Shown here piece by piece: positions 43,496 through 54,004 of a DNA stretch of 64,000 nucleotides. A model generated the notes under the pieces. That model was not told the origin of the DNA and searched no databases. It saw only the letters and a list, made by a program, of their open reading frames with translations. A program made the position numbers and the translations under genes. Source of the DNA: Cordylochernes scorpioides (lineage: Eukaryota; Arthropoda; Arachnida; Pseudoscorpiones; Chernetidae); NCBI GenBank assembly GCA_030710605.1, contig CP092863.1, forward strand, positions 118,012,164 through 118,076,163. Reading direction: 5' to 3'. Position 1 is the stretch's first letter, and the number at the start of each line of letters is the position of its first letter.

Positions 43496-44398
43496 ATGGA
43501 ATTAAATCAGGATCCCATAGGCGTAAAATCGGACGGCCCGATGGAAACAACAACGGAAGGGAGGCAGGAAGTAAGAGAGACGAGCGAGACAACTGCGCCC
43601 CTAGCGGACGCCGTCAACCAGCTGTCAACGCTCCTGACGCGAGTAAAAATCTCTGATGGAGCGGAGTCGGCAATCTCGCCTTTCGACGGCACATACAGCG
43701 CGACACAGTTTTTCCAGACGTTCGACCGAAAAATGGAAGACGCATCCATGGAAGAACAAGAAAAATTACTGCGCCTGCCAAACTACCTGGTGCGACAACC
43801 CCTGGAGCTCTTCAGGAAACTTCGATTGGCCGACCGGAGTTATTTCCAGGTGAGGCAAACCCTCCTAGATCTCTACCCTGAATCAAGCGAAGCATCCTTT
43901 GCGAAATATTTCGCCATGAAGCTCACTGGACAAGCCAACTTAGAGACCTACTACCGGGAAAAAACCGCCATGGGATTGCAACTAGGACTTCCACAAGAGG
44001 TGATCCTCGAGACACTGACAGAAGGACTGCCATTCAACGACCAGCGCCTAGTCCGCGTAGTACCTCCCGAGAACCTAGGAGAATGGTTCCGACTGGTACA
44101 GCGGATCCACGGGCCCAGTGTACCGGCAACGCGATCCAGAGAAGATCAACCACCCACAATGTCGGGTCCGTACCACAGCACATCCCGACGCCCAGGTACA
44201 TGGAATGCACCTCTTCCGCCATCCAACTGCAAGTTCTGCGGCGCGAGACACTGGCACAGCGAATGCCGACGTCGACCAATCCCGACGACCCACGAAAAGG
44301 TCCGGACAGTGCAAACGGTCCCAAAATCACCAGTTCCGACTTCATCACAACCAAGTCAAGCCAGAGACGCCTCAGCCGGACAGCCCTTTCGAGACTGA
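43496..44398 (+). CDS. gag: Gypsy 2 Gag
   Basis: 300 residues starting MELNQDPIGVKSDGPMETTT, 21 bp after the 5' LTR. The capsid-like region (about 60-205) contains ISPFDGTYSATQFFQTFDRK, as in Gypsy/retrovirus-like Gag proteins. A single zinc-knuckle-like C-x2-C-x3-H-x4-C (CKFCGARHWHSEC, 245-257) is one residue shorter than the standard knuckle. The C-terminal 40 residues are Pro/Ser/Thr-rich. The stop is TGA at 44396-44398. The 3' 280 bp overlap the pol frame. Confidence 0.92.
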   Translation: MELNQDPIGVKSDGPMETTTEGRQEVRETSETTAPLADAVNQLSTLLTRVKISDGAESAISPFDGTYSATQFFQTFDRKMEDASMEEQEKLLRLPNYLVRQPLELFRKLRLADRSYFQVRQTLLDLYPESSEASFAKYFAMKLTGQANLETYYREKTAMGLQLGLPQEVILETLTEGLPFNDQRLVRVVPPENLGEWFRLVQRIHGPSVPATRSREDQPPTMSGPYHSTSRRPGTWNAPLPPSNCKFCGARHWHSECRRRPIPTTHEKVRTVQTVPKSPVPTSSQPSQARDASAGQPFRD

Positions 44399-47300
44399 GG
44401 TAGGATCCCTAAACCAACTGACTGTCAAACTCTTTCTAGCCCCTAATGTATCATGCCCCTTTTTAATTGATACAGGCGCCAGCCTGAGTATAGTGCCATA
44501 TAATATTTATCATATGCTAAAAACCCACCTGCCTAATTTAACCCTTGAGGGACACTCACTACACCTCCAAACCCTAAACGGATTTGCAAAAACCATGGGT
44601 AAACTATCTATCCCACTGACAATAGGACAAATATCACGAAAGGAGTATTTCCATGTAGTGAATGCACCATTGCCATTCGGAATTCTTAGTATCAATAGCC
44701 TCCATAAATTCAGATTAACCATAGATTTTAATAAATGCACTATACTCCAGCTGGGCGCCCCATTGTCTACCCTTTCCTACCATTTTAATCATGTGTCCAA
44801 TGTATGCACATACTGGCAATGTCAGGCGATGTCACAAAAAATTTTCCCCACATCCCAACTTTCCGCCTATGACAACCATTGCGTGCATTCATTGAGAAAA
44901 CCCCACTTATCTACATGCCCCTTTTTCACTAAAGCCAATTGCCCTTTTTACATGTCCTCAAATAATCAAACCTCAACAACTTCAACTTATGAACCTGTCC
45001 AAAACGCACCCACACAGCGGGATAACTCGCATACCAAAAACATAGGTGATCACACACCGTTGCACAACTCTCACATGACCAACCCACACAACGAACTCGA
45101 CACTCACACTAATACACAACAAAACCCTTTACCACATGCATACTACAACACAACACCTAACACTCATTATACACCACAGTTCACAACACTTCTACAAAGG
45201 TACACTCACATTTTTTCACAGGACAAATTCAACGTACCATGCTTACGTATTCCACCAGTTAAAATACCCACGAATTCCGAAAAAATAATCACCATACGTC
45301 CATATCGTGTTCCGATATGTGACCAACAAGAAATCCGTAACCAAATACAACAAATGCTGGAGAACGGCATCATAGAGCAATCTTTTTCACCTTTCTCGAG
45401 CCCTGTCACCCTCGTCACTAAGCGCGACAAGACCAAACGGTTTTGTATCGATTATAGGAAGGTGAATGAGCTAATCAGCTCTGATGTCCATCCCCTCCCG
45501 AGAATTGAGGATATCCTAGACCGCCTCGCACAGGCCAAATATTTCTCCACGGCCGACATATCCTCTGCGTATTGGCAAGTCCCAATACACCCCGATTCTC
45601 GACCACTGTTAGCATTTGCCACCTTTGAAGGATTATACCAACCCACTCGATTACCTTTCGGGTTAAAAACCAGTCCTCAGATTTACGAACGAGCCATAAG
45701 TCAGGTCCTACAGAGACACGGACTTGACTGTGTGGCACATTACTTTGATGATTTCATCATTTACTCCAACACATTGGAGGAACATCAAAACCACCTGCGA
45801 CAATTTTTCGCCTTTTGCGAAGCGGAGAAGTTACAACTTAACTTCGCAAAATGCGAATTTTTTAAACAATCCATAAATTTTCTAGGTTACACCATCACAG
45901 CTGGTACAATGACACCACTTACACGCAATACCGACATCATCCACGCCATAAAACAACCACACAACCGAAAAACACTACAATCCTTCTTAGGCGCTGTGAA
46001 CGTCTATAACAAATTCATTCCGGAATACGCTCGCTTGCGAGCACCACTCAACAATCTCCTCAAAAAGGACGTCGTGTGGAACTGGAATGAAGCTTGTCAA
46101 GAGGCGTTCATTGACCTGAAAGGAAACCTCACACAACACCCCATTTTACACCTTTACAAAGAAGGTCTGCCATGCCAAGTGTATTGCGATGCATCCACCC
46201 TCGGTATAGCAGGCATTCTCAAACAAGTTCACCCTGACGGAAACGTATATCCAGTTCAATATTTCAGCCGAACATTGCGCCCACACGAGAAAAACTACTC
46301 CATCTCTGAACTTGAGTGCTTAGCAATCGTTGAGAGTGTGGAGAAGTTTCGCATCTATCTTATGGGCAGAAAATTTACAATATTTTCTGACCATCACGCA
46401 TTGCAGTGGTTGAAAACCATCAAGAACCCGTCCGGCAGACTGTTTCGATGGAGTTTACGACTATCGAGTTACGAATATGAGGTCCGCTACATAAAGGGAA
46501 AACTACAATACGAAGCAGATCTCTTGTCCCGTAACCCGTTTTGTGGATTCTTGGACGCCACCCTTATCAAGACCCACCAATCTCCTCCATCGAAAGAGTC
46601 TAGTTTGACCATTGATCATAATGGATTACATACAGTTTCCCGAAAAGATGTAACCAAGATTATACTTCCAAAACCACTCATACAACAACTCTTACAAACA
46701 GTACACACACAATACAATCACCCCGGTATTTCACAAATGTCACGAATCATCTCCACACAATATTACTGGCAAGGTATGTCAAAAGATATTAAACAAAAAG
46801 TTAAGACCTGTCCCACCTGCCAATTAACAAAACGTCCAGTAGGACCCACTTACGGAGAATTAAGTCAACCTCCGGAATCTAAAGAACCCTTCGACCTCTT
46901 ATCTCTGGACACCATAGCAGGATTTGCCAAATATGGCAACACCAAGATATACCTCCATGTGGTAGTCGATCATTTTTCACGCTACGCGTGGGCTTTTCCA
47001 TCTAAATCCACCAGTACCACCACCTACCAACAGGTACTTAAGCGAGTATTCCAGGATGGGTCTCCAAAACGCCTTCTTACGGATAGAGCCCCTGCCTTCA
47101 CTTCACCCAAATTTCGTAGTTTCCTACTTAATAGAAATATTCACCCATTGCTCACAACCAGCAACAATCCACAGGCCAACGGTCTATGTGAACGCCTGAA
47201 CGCCACCCTCACGGGAAAACTTAGGTTATTACACCTAGAAAATCCTAAGGTCGCGTGGACCAAGTTGGTCAAGAAGGTTACACTTATATATAACAAGACA

Positions 47301-48341
47301 CCCCACTCTACCACAGGTTTTCCACCCATATACTTAATGTTTGGTATCCTACCCCCAGAAATCTCTAATCATAACACACCGTACCCAGATATCGACAAAG
47401 CTAGAAAAATTGCACACACACGCACACAAAACAAACATTTACAAGACAAAAACACTTATGACCAACGACACAAGCAACCACATTTCGAAGTAGGTGATCT
47501 AGTGTTAGTAAAATTATATCACCACCCAAATACAGGGAAACTTGCGCCATATTTCACAGGACCTCACACAATATTAGAAATTATTTCACCAAATGTGGTC
47601 CGCATAGATCGACCAAATCAACCACTTCAAAGAGACACTGACACAATCCACGTCAACAAACTTAAACTGTATACAGAAAAAATCCATTATATATCACCAC
47701 CCGCCGTTAGCACCTATCATATAAAGCACAACCCCAATTACACGTTCCCTTTCAAACATTTAACACCCGAATTATTCCCAACAGAGTCATTAAGGTTCAA
47801 ACCCACCAGCAGCGAACCTTTCAGGCATTTAGACCCTGCCATTTTTGCAACAAGACGATTTACATCACTCTTCCCCGATGTTAAAAACTGCAAACCTGAC
47901 AACCAGCTCAATCATATCACACCACCCCCTAAAGATATCAAACAGGAGAACTGCGAACCTACCAATCATTCAAATTCTACAATTCATAAGGTTCAAGCAA
48001 ATATTTCAGAGTCCCCAGTTACAAAAATGTGGACGAACATGGGGCAATATCCTATCTTTCATCTGATTTTTATCCTTTGTTTATTAGTTCTACCGTACAA
48101 CTGTATCCCAATTTTATTCATTAATTACCTGTTTATCTATGCCATGCCCGCTCAGAAAATCTTCGAACTACAAGAGGTAGTTTTTAATTTAGGACAAGCA
48201 TTTTTTAATTTTGGACAAACAGTTTTTCATTGTGGACAAGCAGTTCTTCATTGTGGACAAACATTTATAAAACTTCTCATAATTTTAGGAACCATCTTCG
48301 CAGAAAATCTAAATAAACTCCGAAGAGATAGCAGTAGCTGA
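44118..48341 (+). CDS. pol: Gypsy 2 Pol polyprotein with hydrophobic C-terminal tail
   Basis: The frame is 1407 codons. The first ~95 overlap gag and are unlikely to be the native start, since Pol would be made by a frameshift. Protease: FLIDTGASLS (Asp118). RT: TRLPFGLKTSPQIYERAI and HYFDDFIIYS (catalytic Asp pair 544-545). RNase H: VYCDASTLGIAG, ELECLAIVES, FSDHHALQWL. Integrase: zinc finger with CPTCQL; catalytic D931, D989 and E1025 (35 residues between the last two). GPY/F module: FTGPHTIL. The last ~110 residues are unusual: a hydrophobic segment (FHLIFILCLLVLPYNC) and a heptad repeat built on GQ (see finding). Complete and uninterrupted. Confidence 0.96.
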   Translation: MYRQRDPEKINHPQCRVRTTAHPDAQVHGMHLFRHPTASSAARDTGTANADVDQSRRPTKRSGQCKRSQNHQFRLHHNQVKPETPQPDSPFETEVGSLNQLTVKLFLAPNVSCPFLIDTGASLSIVPYNIYHMLKTHLPNLTLEGHSLHLQTLNGFAKTMGKLSIPLTIGQISRKEYFHVVNAPLPFGILSINSLHKFRLTIDFNKCTILQLGAPLSTLSYHFNHVSNVCTYWQCQAMSQKIFPTSQLSAYDNHCVHSLRKPHLSTCPFFTKANCPFYMSSNNQTSTTSTYEPVQNAPTQRDNSHTKNIGDHTPLHNSHMTNPHNELDTHTNTQQNPLPHAYYNTTPNTHYTPQFTTLLQRYTHIFSQDKFNVPCLRIPPVKIPTNSEKIITIRPYRVPICDQQEIRNQIQQMLENGIIEQSFSPFSSPVTLVTKRDKTKRFCIDYRKVNELISSDVHPLPRIEDILDRLAQAKYFSTADISSAYWQVPIHPDSRPLLAFATFEGLYQPTRLPFGLKTSPQIYERAISQVLQRHGLDCVAHYFDDFIIYSNTLEEHQNHLRQFFAFCEAEKLQLNFAKCEFFKQSINFLGYTITAGTMTPLTRNTDIIHAIKQPHNRKTLQSFLGAVNVYNKFIPEYARLRAPLNNLLKKDVVWNWNEACQEAFIDLKGNLTQHPILHLYKEGLPCQVYCDASTLGIAGILKQVHPDGNVYPVQYFSRTLRPHEKNYSISELECLAIVESVEKFRIYLMGRKFTIFSDHHALQWLKTIKNPSGRLFRWSLRLSSYEYEVRYIKGKLQYEADLLSRNPFCGFLDATLIKTHQSPPSKESSLTIDHNGLHTVSRKDVTKIILPKPLIQQLLQTVHTQYNHPGISQMSRIISTQYYWQGMSKDIKQKVKTCPTCQLTKRPVGPTYGELSQPPESKEPFDLLSLDTIAGFAKYGNTKIYLHVVVDHFSRYAWAFPSKSTSTTTYQQVLKRVFQDGSPKRLLTDRAPAFTSPKFRSFLLNRNIHPLLTTSNNPQANGLCERLNATLTGKLRLLHLENPKVAWTKLVKKVTLIYNKTPHSTTGFPPIYLMFGILPPEISNHNTPYPDIDKARKIAHTRTQNKHLQDKNTYDQRHKQPHFEVGDLVLVKLYHHPNTGKLAPYFTGPHTILEIISPNVVRIDRPNQPLQRDTDTIHVNKLKLYTEKIHYISPPAVSTYHIKHNPNYTFPFKHLTPELFPTESLRFKPTSSEPFRHLDPAIFATRRFTSLFPDVKNCKPDNQLNHITPPPKDIKQENCEPTNHSNSTIHKVQANISESPVTKMWTNMGQYPIFHLIFILCLLVLPYNCIPILFINYLFIYAMPAQKIFELQEVVFNLGQAFFNFGQTVFHCGQAVLHCGQTFIKLLIILGTIFAENLNKLRRDSSS

Positions 48342-50108
48342 AAAGATGACCAAACAATGTCGGAGAAATCATACTCCAAAAACAAGACCCGAGCCACACC
48401 CCAAAATAAATAGACGGCAGGAAATGGGAATTTTGAGACACCGCGACAGGGAGTGTAGTCCGCGGCGATAAATTCGGCCTCTGTAAACAAAGCGGAACGC
48501 CTTCGTCCGATCTCCAATTTCATTCCCTCTCGTTTGCCCGACACACCCCACTTCCGTATCTCTAATTACAAGGAGAAGATCCCCTATTGAGGTCGACTGG
48601 GAACCTCACTATGCCACCGGTTTTGATTCCAGTTCGAGTCTACATATCGATTTTTACCACCCAATTACACATCCACGAAACAACACCCAGAACTAGCTCA
48701 CACATCTCTTACACAACCGACTTCTAACATTTTTCACAACACACACACAAAGACAAAAAATTACACATAAAGGTTATATAGATTTCCATGTCTCCTGTAC
48801 ACACAGCATAAACGCACTTGAGGGCTAGAATCACGTTTTTCACCTAAGTGTCGCTACAGACGAGACAAAAATTTTATAGGGCATAATTGAGCAAGTAAAA
48901 CATTTATAGGGCAAAATGGAGCAACCAATACATGTAGATCAGGGCATGTAGATACCATAGGGTTCAAACCAATACACCTTATTTTTCATATCAATCATTT
49001 CCATTATTTTCTCTCAATTAAAATTTAAATATTTAATCAATTTATCAATTTATTCAACTTATTATCAATTTTAATCATTAACTATCATTTTATTTACCAA
49101 TTAGTTTATATTATCATTTTCACTTATCAATTATCATTCTATTTACCACTTGACTTATATTGCCACAACTCAATTATCAACGAAAACCCACTGGTTTTCG
49201 ATTAAACTAAAAACATTAAATCACCCTTTGTTGTTGAAACCTTTTTATTTTTCATTTTTTTTTTTTTTCAAACGCTCAACTTTGATTTCGTTCAACTCTT
49301 ATTTTTATTTTTATTTTGATTTCTCAAAAGACCTTATGAAATTTCCTCGAATTCCTTTCCAAAATTCAAGCAAAAAAGTAATTAGGCATTTTTCCTTTTT
49401 TTTTTTCACCATTCAACCAAGCACTCAACTTTGATTTCGCTCAAAAAACTTTTATTTTATTTTTATTTTTGATTTCTCAAAAGACCTAATAGAATTCCTT
49501 CGATTTCATTCCCAATTTCGAGCTAGAATATGGTTAGGCATTTTTCTTTTTTTTTTTCCTCACCATTCAACCAAACACATTCAATTTTGATTTCATTCAA
49601 CTACTCTTATTTTATTTTGTTTTGATTTCAAAGCGCCTTATGAAATTTCCTCGATTTCTTTTCTCAAAAGTCGAGCAAAAAAGTAACTAAGCAGTTGTCT
49701 TTGTCATCATGCAACAAAATATTTTTCTTTTTCAACCAAACACATTCAATTTTGATTTCATTCAACTATTTTTATATTATTTTTATTTGATTTCAAAAGC
49801 CTTAATAGAACTCCCTCGATATCATTTCTTATCTCGAGTAGAATTCGTTTAGGCGCATTTTCTTTTTGCCCACTATGTACCATAACATTCATTGATTTCT
49901 TACAATTAAAAAAAATTTTTTTTGATTTCTATTAATTATACTCAACCTATATCATCAACCCCATTCTATCTTACTTTTATGTCACCAGCAATGCTTGTAT
50001 ATAGCCCCTCCATACCCACAACTAATTTTCCCACAAAATTATTTTTCATTTTACAGAATTCTCTCAGGCTAACCCCTTCTTGAATTCTTCACATGTAGGG
50101 GGCGCATC
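48342..50108 (+). other. Gypsy 2 untranslated 3' region with tandem repeats
   Basis: No coding frame of note. From about 49190 to 49860 a ~150-180 bp unit occurs four times, marked by CAACTTTGATTTCRTTCAA, TTTTATTT, TCTCAAAAGRCCT and TTCCTCGA. The units diverge from each other. Confidence 0.7.
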
Positions 50109-51035
50109 TGTCATAATTTGTATATAATTAAATGCAACCCCGACCCACTATGTATGTACCATGTATGATTTTCGAAGACTTAATAAAGAACAAGGTAACT
50201 GGAGGGAAGCAAGTAGCATTAAGATATAGGAAGTAGACCTAAGGCTGGCACGACTATTCTGGGCACCCCTGTGTCAATATTGCAGGGGCAGAGACCGGAC
50301 GTCTCTAGTGACCGCAGAAGTTATTTTAGCCAAGATACACTCAATACTTCCTGACAAAACAGAACGTCTCTAGTGACCAGAAGTTATAAATGTTAAAGCT
50401 AGCATTCAATACTTCCTGACAAAGCAGGATGTATTTTGATAGCCGCGGAAGTAAATAAAGTCAAATAAACACGAGACTTCCTGACCCAAGCCGGGCGTAA
50501 CTAATATCAAAGGAAACCGCGGGCCAATCAAAAGACAGTACCTTAAGTAGGTCAACCAATAGGAAAAGATCATGTGACATCTCTCGACCAATCAGAGAGA
50601 AACTGAGGCTTGGTGTTAAATCGGAAAACAAGAATGAGGAGTTAGGTTTTCGCTCTCATAGGAACAACACCTGCAGTGCTCCTTCGCTTCCAACAAGGTA
50701 ACATCTACTCTAGAGATATCTCTCTCCGCTCATTTCATCATCGCCATGTGATCAACTAATTAATAAGTCAAATCGCTCAACTCTTCTCAAGCTTTCTTCC
50801 CTCCAACACAGTTGCCTTTTATTTTCAAACATCATCATGTGTCCTGATTATTCCTAACTGTGTGCTTCACTTACCACTCAACGACTGCGCTTCAACCAAT
50901 CCTCACCACTCAAATCCAACAACAAGAAACCCCGCAACGATATTGCCACAGAACGGTTAAGTCGACAGAATTCTACAACAGTGTAATACAACAAATATTA
51001 TAGTGTAATAACAACAACAATATCATCTTATTACA
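50109..51035 (+). repeat. 3' LTR of Gypsy element 2
   Basis: 927 bp, same boundaries and apparently the same sequence as 42548-43474; flanked by TTTA. Confidence 0.96.
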
Positions 51036-51046
51036 TTTACATATAT

Positions 51047-51175
51047 AATTTCGAAACTATTTTAAACGCGTAAGATTCTTTTTGAAATTAAACAATTCCT
51101 ACTTTAATATCAAAAAGAATCTTACGCGTTTAAAATAGTTTCGAATTTTGATAACAGATGGCGCGCTAGTGCATC
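51047..51175. repeat. Palindrome of the family D alternative end
   Basis: TTCGAAACTATTTTAAACGCG plus TAAGATTCTTTTTGAA is followed within about 15 bp by its inverse, then ATAACAGATGGCGCGCTAGTG. The same end occurs at 8450-8530 and 52829-52985. Confidence 0.75.
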
Positions 51176-51636
51176 ACATATATAAGTGTCAACTATCTGG
51201 TTATCCGTACTCTATGATAGGTTGAACTTCATTGTTGAAGTTGTGACAAAGTCACGTAACGAACAATGATTATCATGGTGGGAAGAAGGAACAATTTGAA
51301 ACGGAAACTGCGGCCATAACAAACGGTAATATATCTTGGCATTGTGCCATTGTGGGACATAAAACAATCCAATGACAGGTACCACAAATTTCAAAAAGCA
51401 ATTTTGACGAATCGGTGGAAAAGGACATAGTTTCAAGGTTGCTACATCATTTGGCAAATATGTCTTGAAATGGCGGAGAGGGAAAAAAATAGAAGTGGTT
51501 AGAGAGGACGGGCGTCAAGGTTATCTTAATTAATTTGTTCCCATGTCGCTAGATGGCACTACTGGCCTTTCCCATTACAATGATAAGGAATGTTGGATTT
51601 TCAATGGCGTGTTTTCTTGTAAAGAGAAAACTGACA
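51176..51636. other. Non-coding stretch
   Basis: No gene. A frame of 81 codons on the minus strand (51212-51457) has no motif I recognise. Confidence 0.4.
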
Positions 51637-51907
51637 AAAACTATAACAAGACTTAGAACAAAACACTATAAAGGAATGGCAATACATCCAGATGGCACAA
51701 GAACCTACAGGACAACTGTCCTGGTGTGGAACTAACACCTACCTACATATTCTCATGTCCAGCAATGGCCACAGCCTTGCAGAAAATTGACATGGATCCA
51801 GATCTTTACACACTCAAGATAGTGGATATTGCTACTGCTGTGATAGAGAGAGATACATGGAGACATCTGAGGCTCTTTATTGGACACGACAACAACAACA
51901 ACAACTT
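51637..51907 (+). pseudogene. LINE 3' terminus (jockey-like), copy 2
   Basis: One frame gives TKTITRLRTKHYKGMAIHPD then GTRTYRTTVLVWN and a stop. The next frame continues ELTPTYIFSCPAMATALQKI then DLYTLKIVDIATAVI. Together they read as the C-terminus of arthropod LINE RNase H plus the L-x-P-x-H-I-F-x-C-P tail, with one frame break at VLVWN/ELTPT. Ends with a CAA-rich tail. Confidence 0.75.
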
Positions 51908-51934
51908 GCAAAGTTAACGATAAAATCAATAATA

Positions 51935-52169
51935 CAGTTAAACCTGTCTATAGCGCCCCCTCTTGGGACTCACCAAAATAGGGTGCTATAGAGAGGGGGT
52001 GCTATAGACAGGTCACTTTTAATGTAAATCGCATTGTTCTACGTATTTAAAATCAGGCGCTATAGAGAGGGAGGTACTATTTAGAGGGGGTGCTATAGAC
52101 AGGTCACTTTTAATGTAAATCGCATCGTACTATGTATTTAAAATCGGGCGCTATAGACAGGTTTAATTG
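51935..52169. repeat. Tigger/pogo-like MITE, copy 3 (235 bp)
   Basis: CAGTTAAACCTGTCTATAGC ... GCTATAGACAGGTTTAATTG with TA on both sides. The interior contains a direct duplication of TGCTATAGACAGGTCACTTT (51988 and 52089). Confidence 0.88.
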
Positions 52170-53400
52170 TACCATCTTCGAATCCAGTTCAAAATAACAT
52201 TATTGGGTTCCGCTCAAAAAGAGTACATCCCAGTTCATCATATTGTTGCGATTACGTTTTAGGGTGCCACGAGGAAACATGGACACAGCTGGCAAAAAAG
52301 GTTTAAGGTAACAACCGTCCACTGGACAAGTCGAGGAAAAAACTAATCTAATATGAAGATGGTATTTATACTAGGCAATAACGCGCCATCTACACATATA
52401 AAATGAAAGGATCTAAAAGCACGAATGTTTCTTTTATACATAATACAAACTTCTACTGTCCTTACTGCGATGAAAAAATATATTGGGAGGGCTTAGCTCA
52501 TCAGTGGTGAACCCTCCCAGCGGTTTCGAAAAAAAAAAAAAGATGAGATCTATGTAAAAAAGTGAACAAAGGCATAAATGCAAATTAAAGTTAGGCAAAT
52601 TGAAAATAAATGGATAAAATAGAATGCGCTGCCAAACTCACTGATTAACAATTATAACAATAATGTGGAGATTGAAACTGATTTATTACAATGTCCATAT
52701 AAGATTATATAAGGTTAAATACAGAATAAATATGAATAATGTGGAGATTGAGGGTATATACAATGGTTCATTTACAATCATATTACAGTTGAATTATTAT
52801 AATGTACTAGCGCGCCATCTGTTATGAAAATTCGAAACTATTTTAGGATTCTTTTTGAAATTAAACAATTTCTACTGCCAGTAAGCCAAGCCCTCCCATT
52901 AATTTTTTAATTGCAGTAAGGACAGTAGAAATTGTTTAATTTCAAAAATAATCATAGGCGTCTATAATAGTTTCGAATTTTCACAATTATGTTATGGTAT
53001 ATCTAGGTACGGAATCTTGGGGATTTGGGGATCTTGTTTTTGGAAGATGTTTTTCCTGACTTGTTTGATCTTTGAAGTGCATTTCTTCTTTTCTATTTTC
53101 CATCATTTTGCTTCACCTTCGAATCCAAAGCTGGTCATATAGCATCGCCAATAAGGCTGTGGCGACCACACATAATATTACAACGATATTGTAGATTAAA
53201 ATGTCGAAATTGTTAGGAGGGTTCAACACTGATGAGCCAGGCCCTCCTAATATATATTTTTTATATTGCAGTAAGTACGTTAGAAAATAGTTTTCGTTGA
53301 TGTTGTATTAAAAAAAAAGCGTATTAAGTAGTTTGCATTTACAAATGTAGATGGCGCTGTAATTTATCCTATCTACACTCATGGAGACAAAACTTAAGGA
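52170..53400. repeat. Non-coding; three family D copies
   Basis: 52376-52530 (minus: CAATAACGCGCCATCTACAC, TCAGTGGTGAACCCTCCC). 52829-52985 is a palindrome, ATTCGAAACTATTTTAGG ... ATAATAGTTTCGAAT, with a truncated core. 53200-53310 (plus: AGGAGGGTTCAACACTGATG). TAGATGGCGCTG is at 53349. Between them unique AT-rich DNA; no gene. Confidence 0.6.
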
Positions 53401-53575
53401 AGTGAAAAGTATTTGATGTCGCCGATCGTTTTTTTTTTTAAGTAGACGAGGCGTGTTCACATTTGGTTATATCGTATGTCTTCAATAAAGGTCACTGTAA
53501 TATCTTTCAGAGTTATTGTTTCAATCCCGATATACATGGTAAAAGGTACAACTTCCTTAAGTTTTGTCCACGAGT
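53400..53575 (+). repeat. Repeat family C copy
   Basis: AGTATTTGATGTCGCCGATCG, TGTCTTCAATAAAGGTCACTG, GTTTCAATCCCGATATACATG, GTACAACTTCCTTAAGTTTTG. Confidence 0.7.
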
Positions 53576-54004
53576 TCTGTCCTATAACTAGGATATTTAC
53601 AGCATCTCAATCACTGTCACGTGACGTATAGGGTTCGCATAAAGCGAAAATGGCACACCAGGGAGAAATAAATTGTTGTTTACTGTTTTATTGGACGTTT
53701 CCATTTTGTTCTAATATGAGTTACCTCGCTTCTAGCTGCCGTTTCCTTACATCGTTTTTTAATATATTTTTTAAAAAAGATAAATAAAGACTTAAATTAA
53801 TCAATTCGGTTTAGAGATAATAAAAATATCTTCAAATTTATCCATGTGTATGTGTCATCTATAAAGAAATCATAAAAAATATCTCTTTTTAACGAGAAAC
53901 TAAAGAAATACTCTAAAAAAAAATAGCTAAAACTATACTATATATTTTTTCAATTAAAAAGACATATTTAAAATACAATATAACGCGGCTTATGATTGTA
54001 AAAC

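Larger units (their letters stand above)
42548..51035 (+). mobile_element. Ty3/Gypsy LTR retrotransposon 2, apparently intact
   Basis: 8488 bp, with 927-bp LTRs of equal length and apparently identical sequence, TTTA target duplication, open gag and open pol. No stop or frameshift was seen, so it may be recent and possibly still mobile. pol is in the +1 frame relative to gag. A 1.76-kb non-coding 3' region follows. No TGG-type primer site is visible right after the 5' LTR (the sequence is CAGAGCCGGCAGG), and the polypurine tract before the 3' LTR is weak (AGGGGGCG). Confidence 0.97.
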
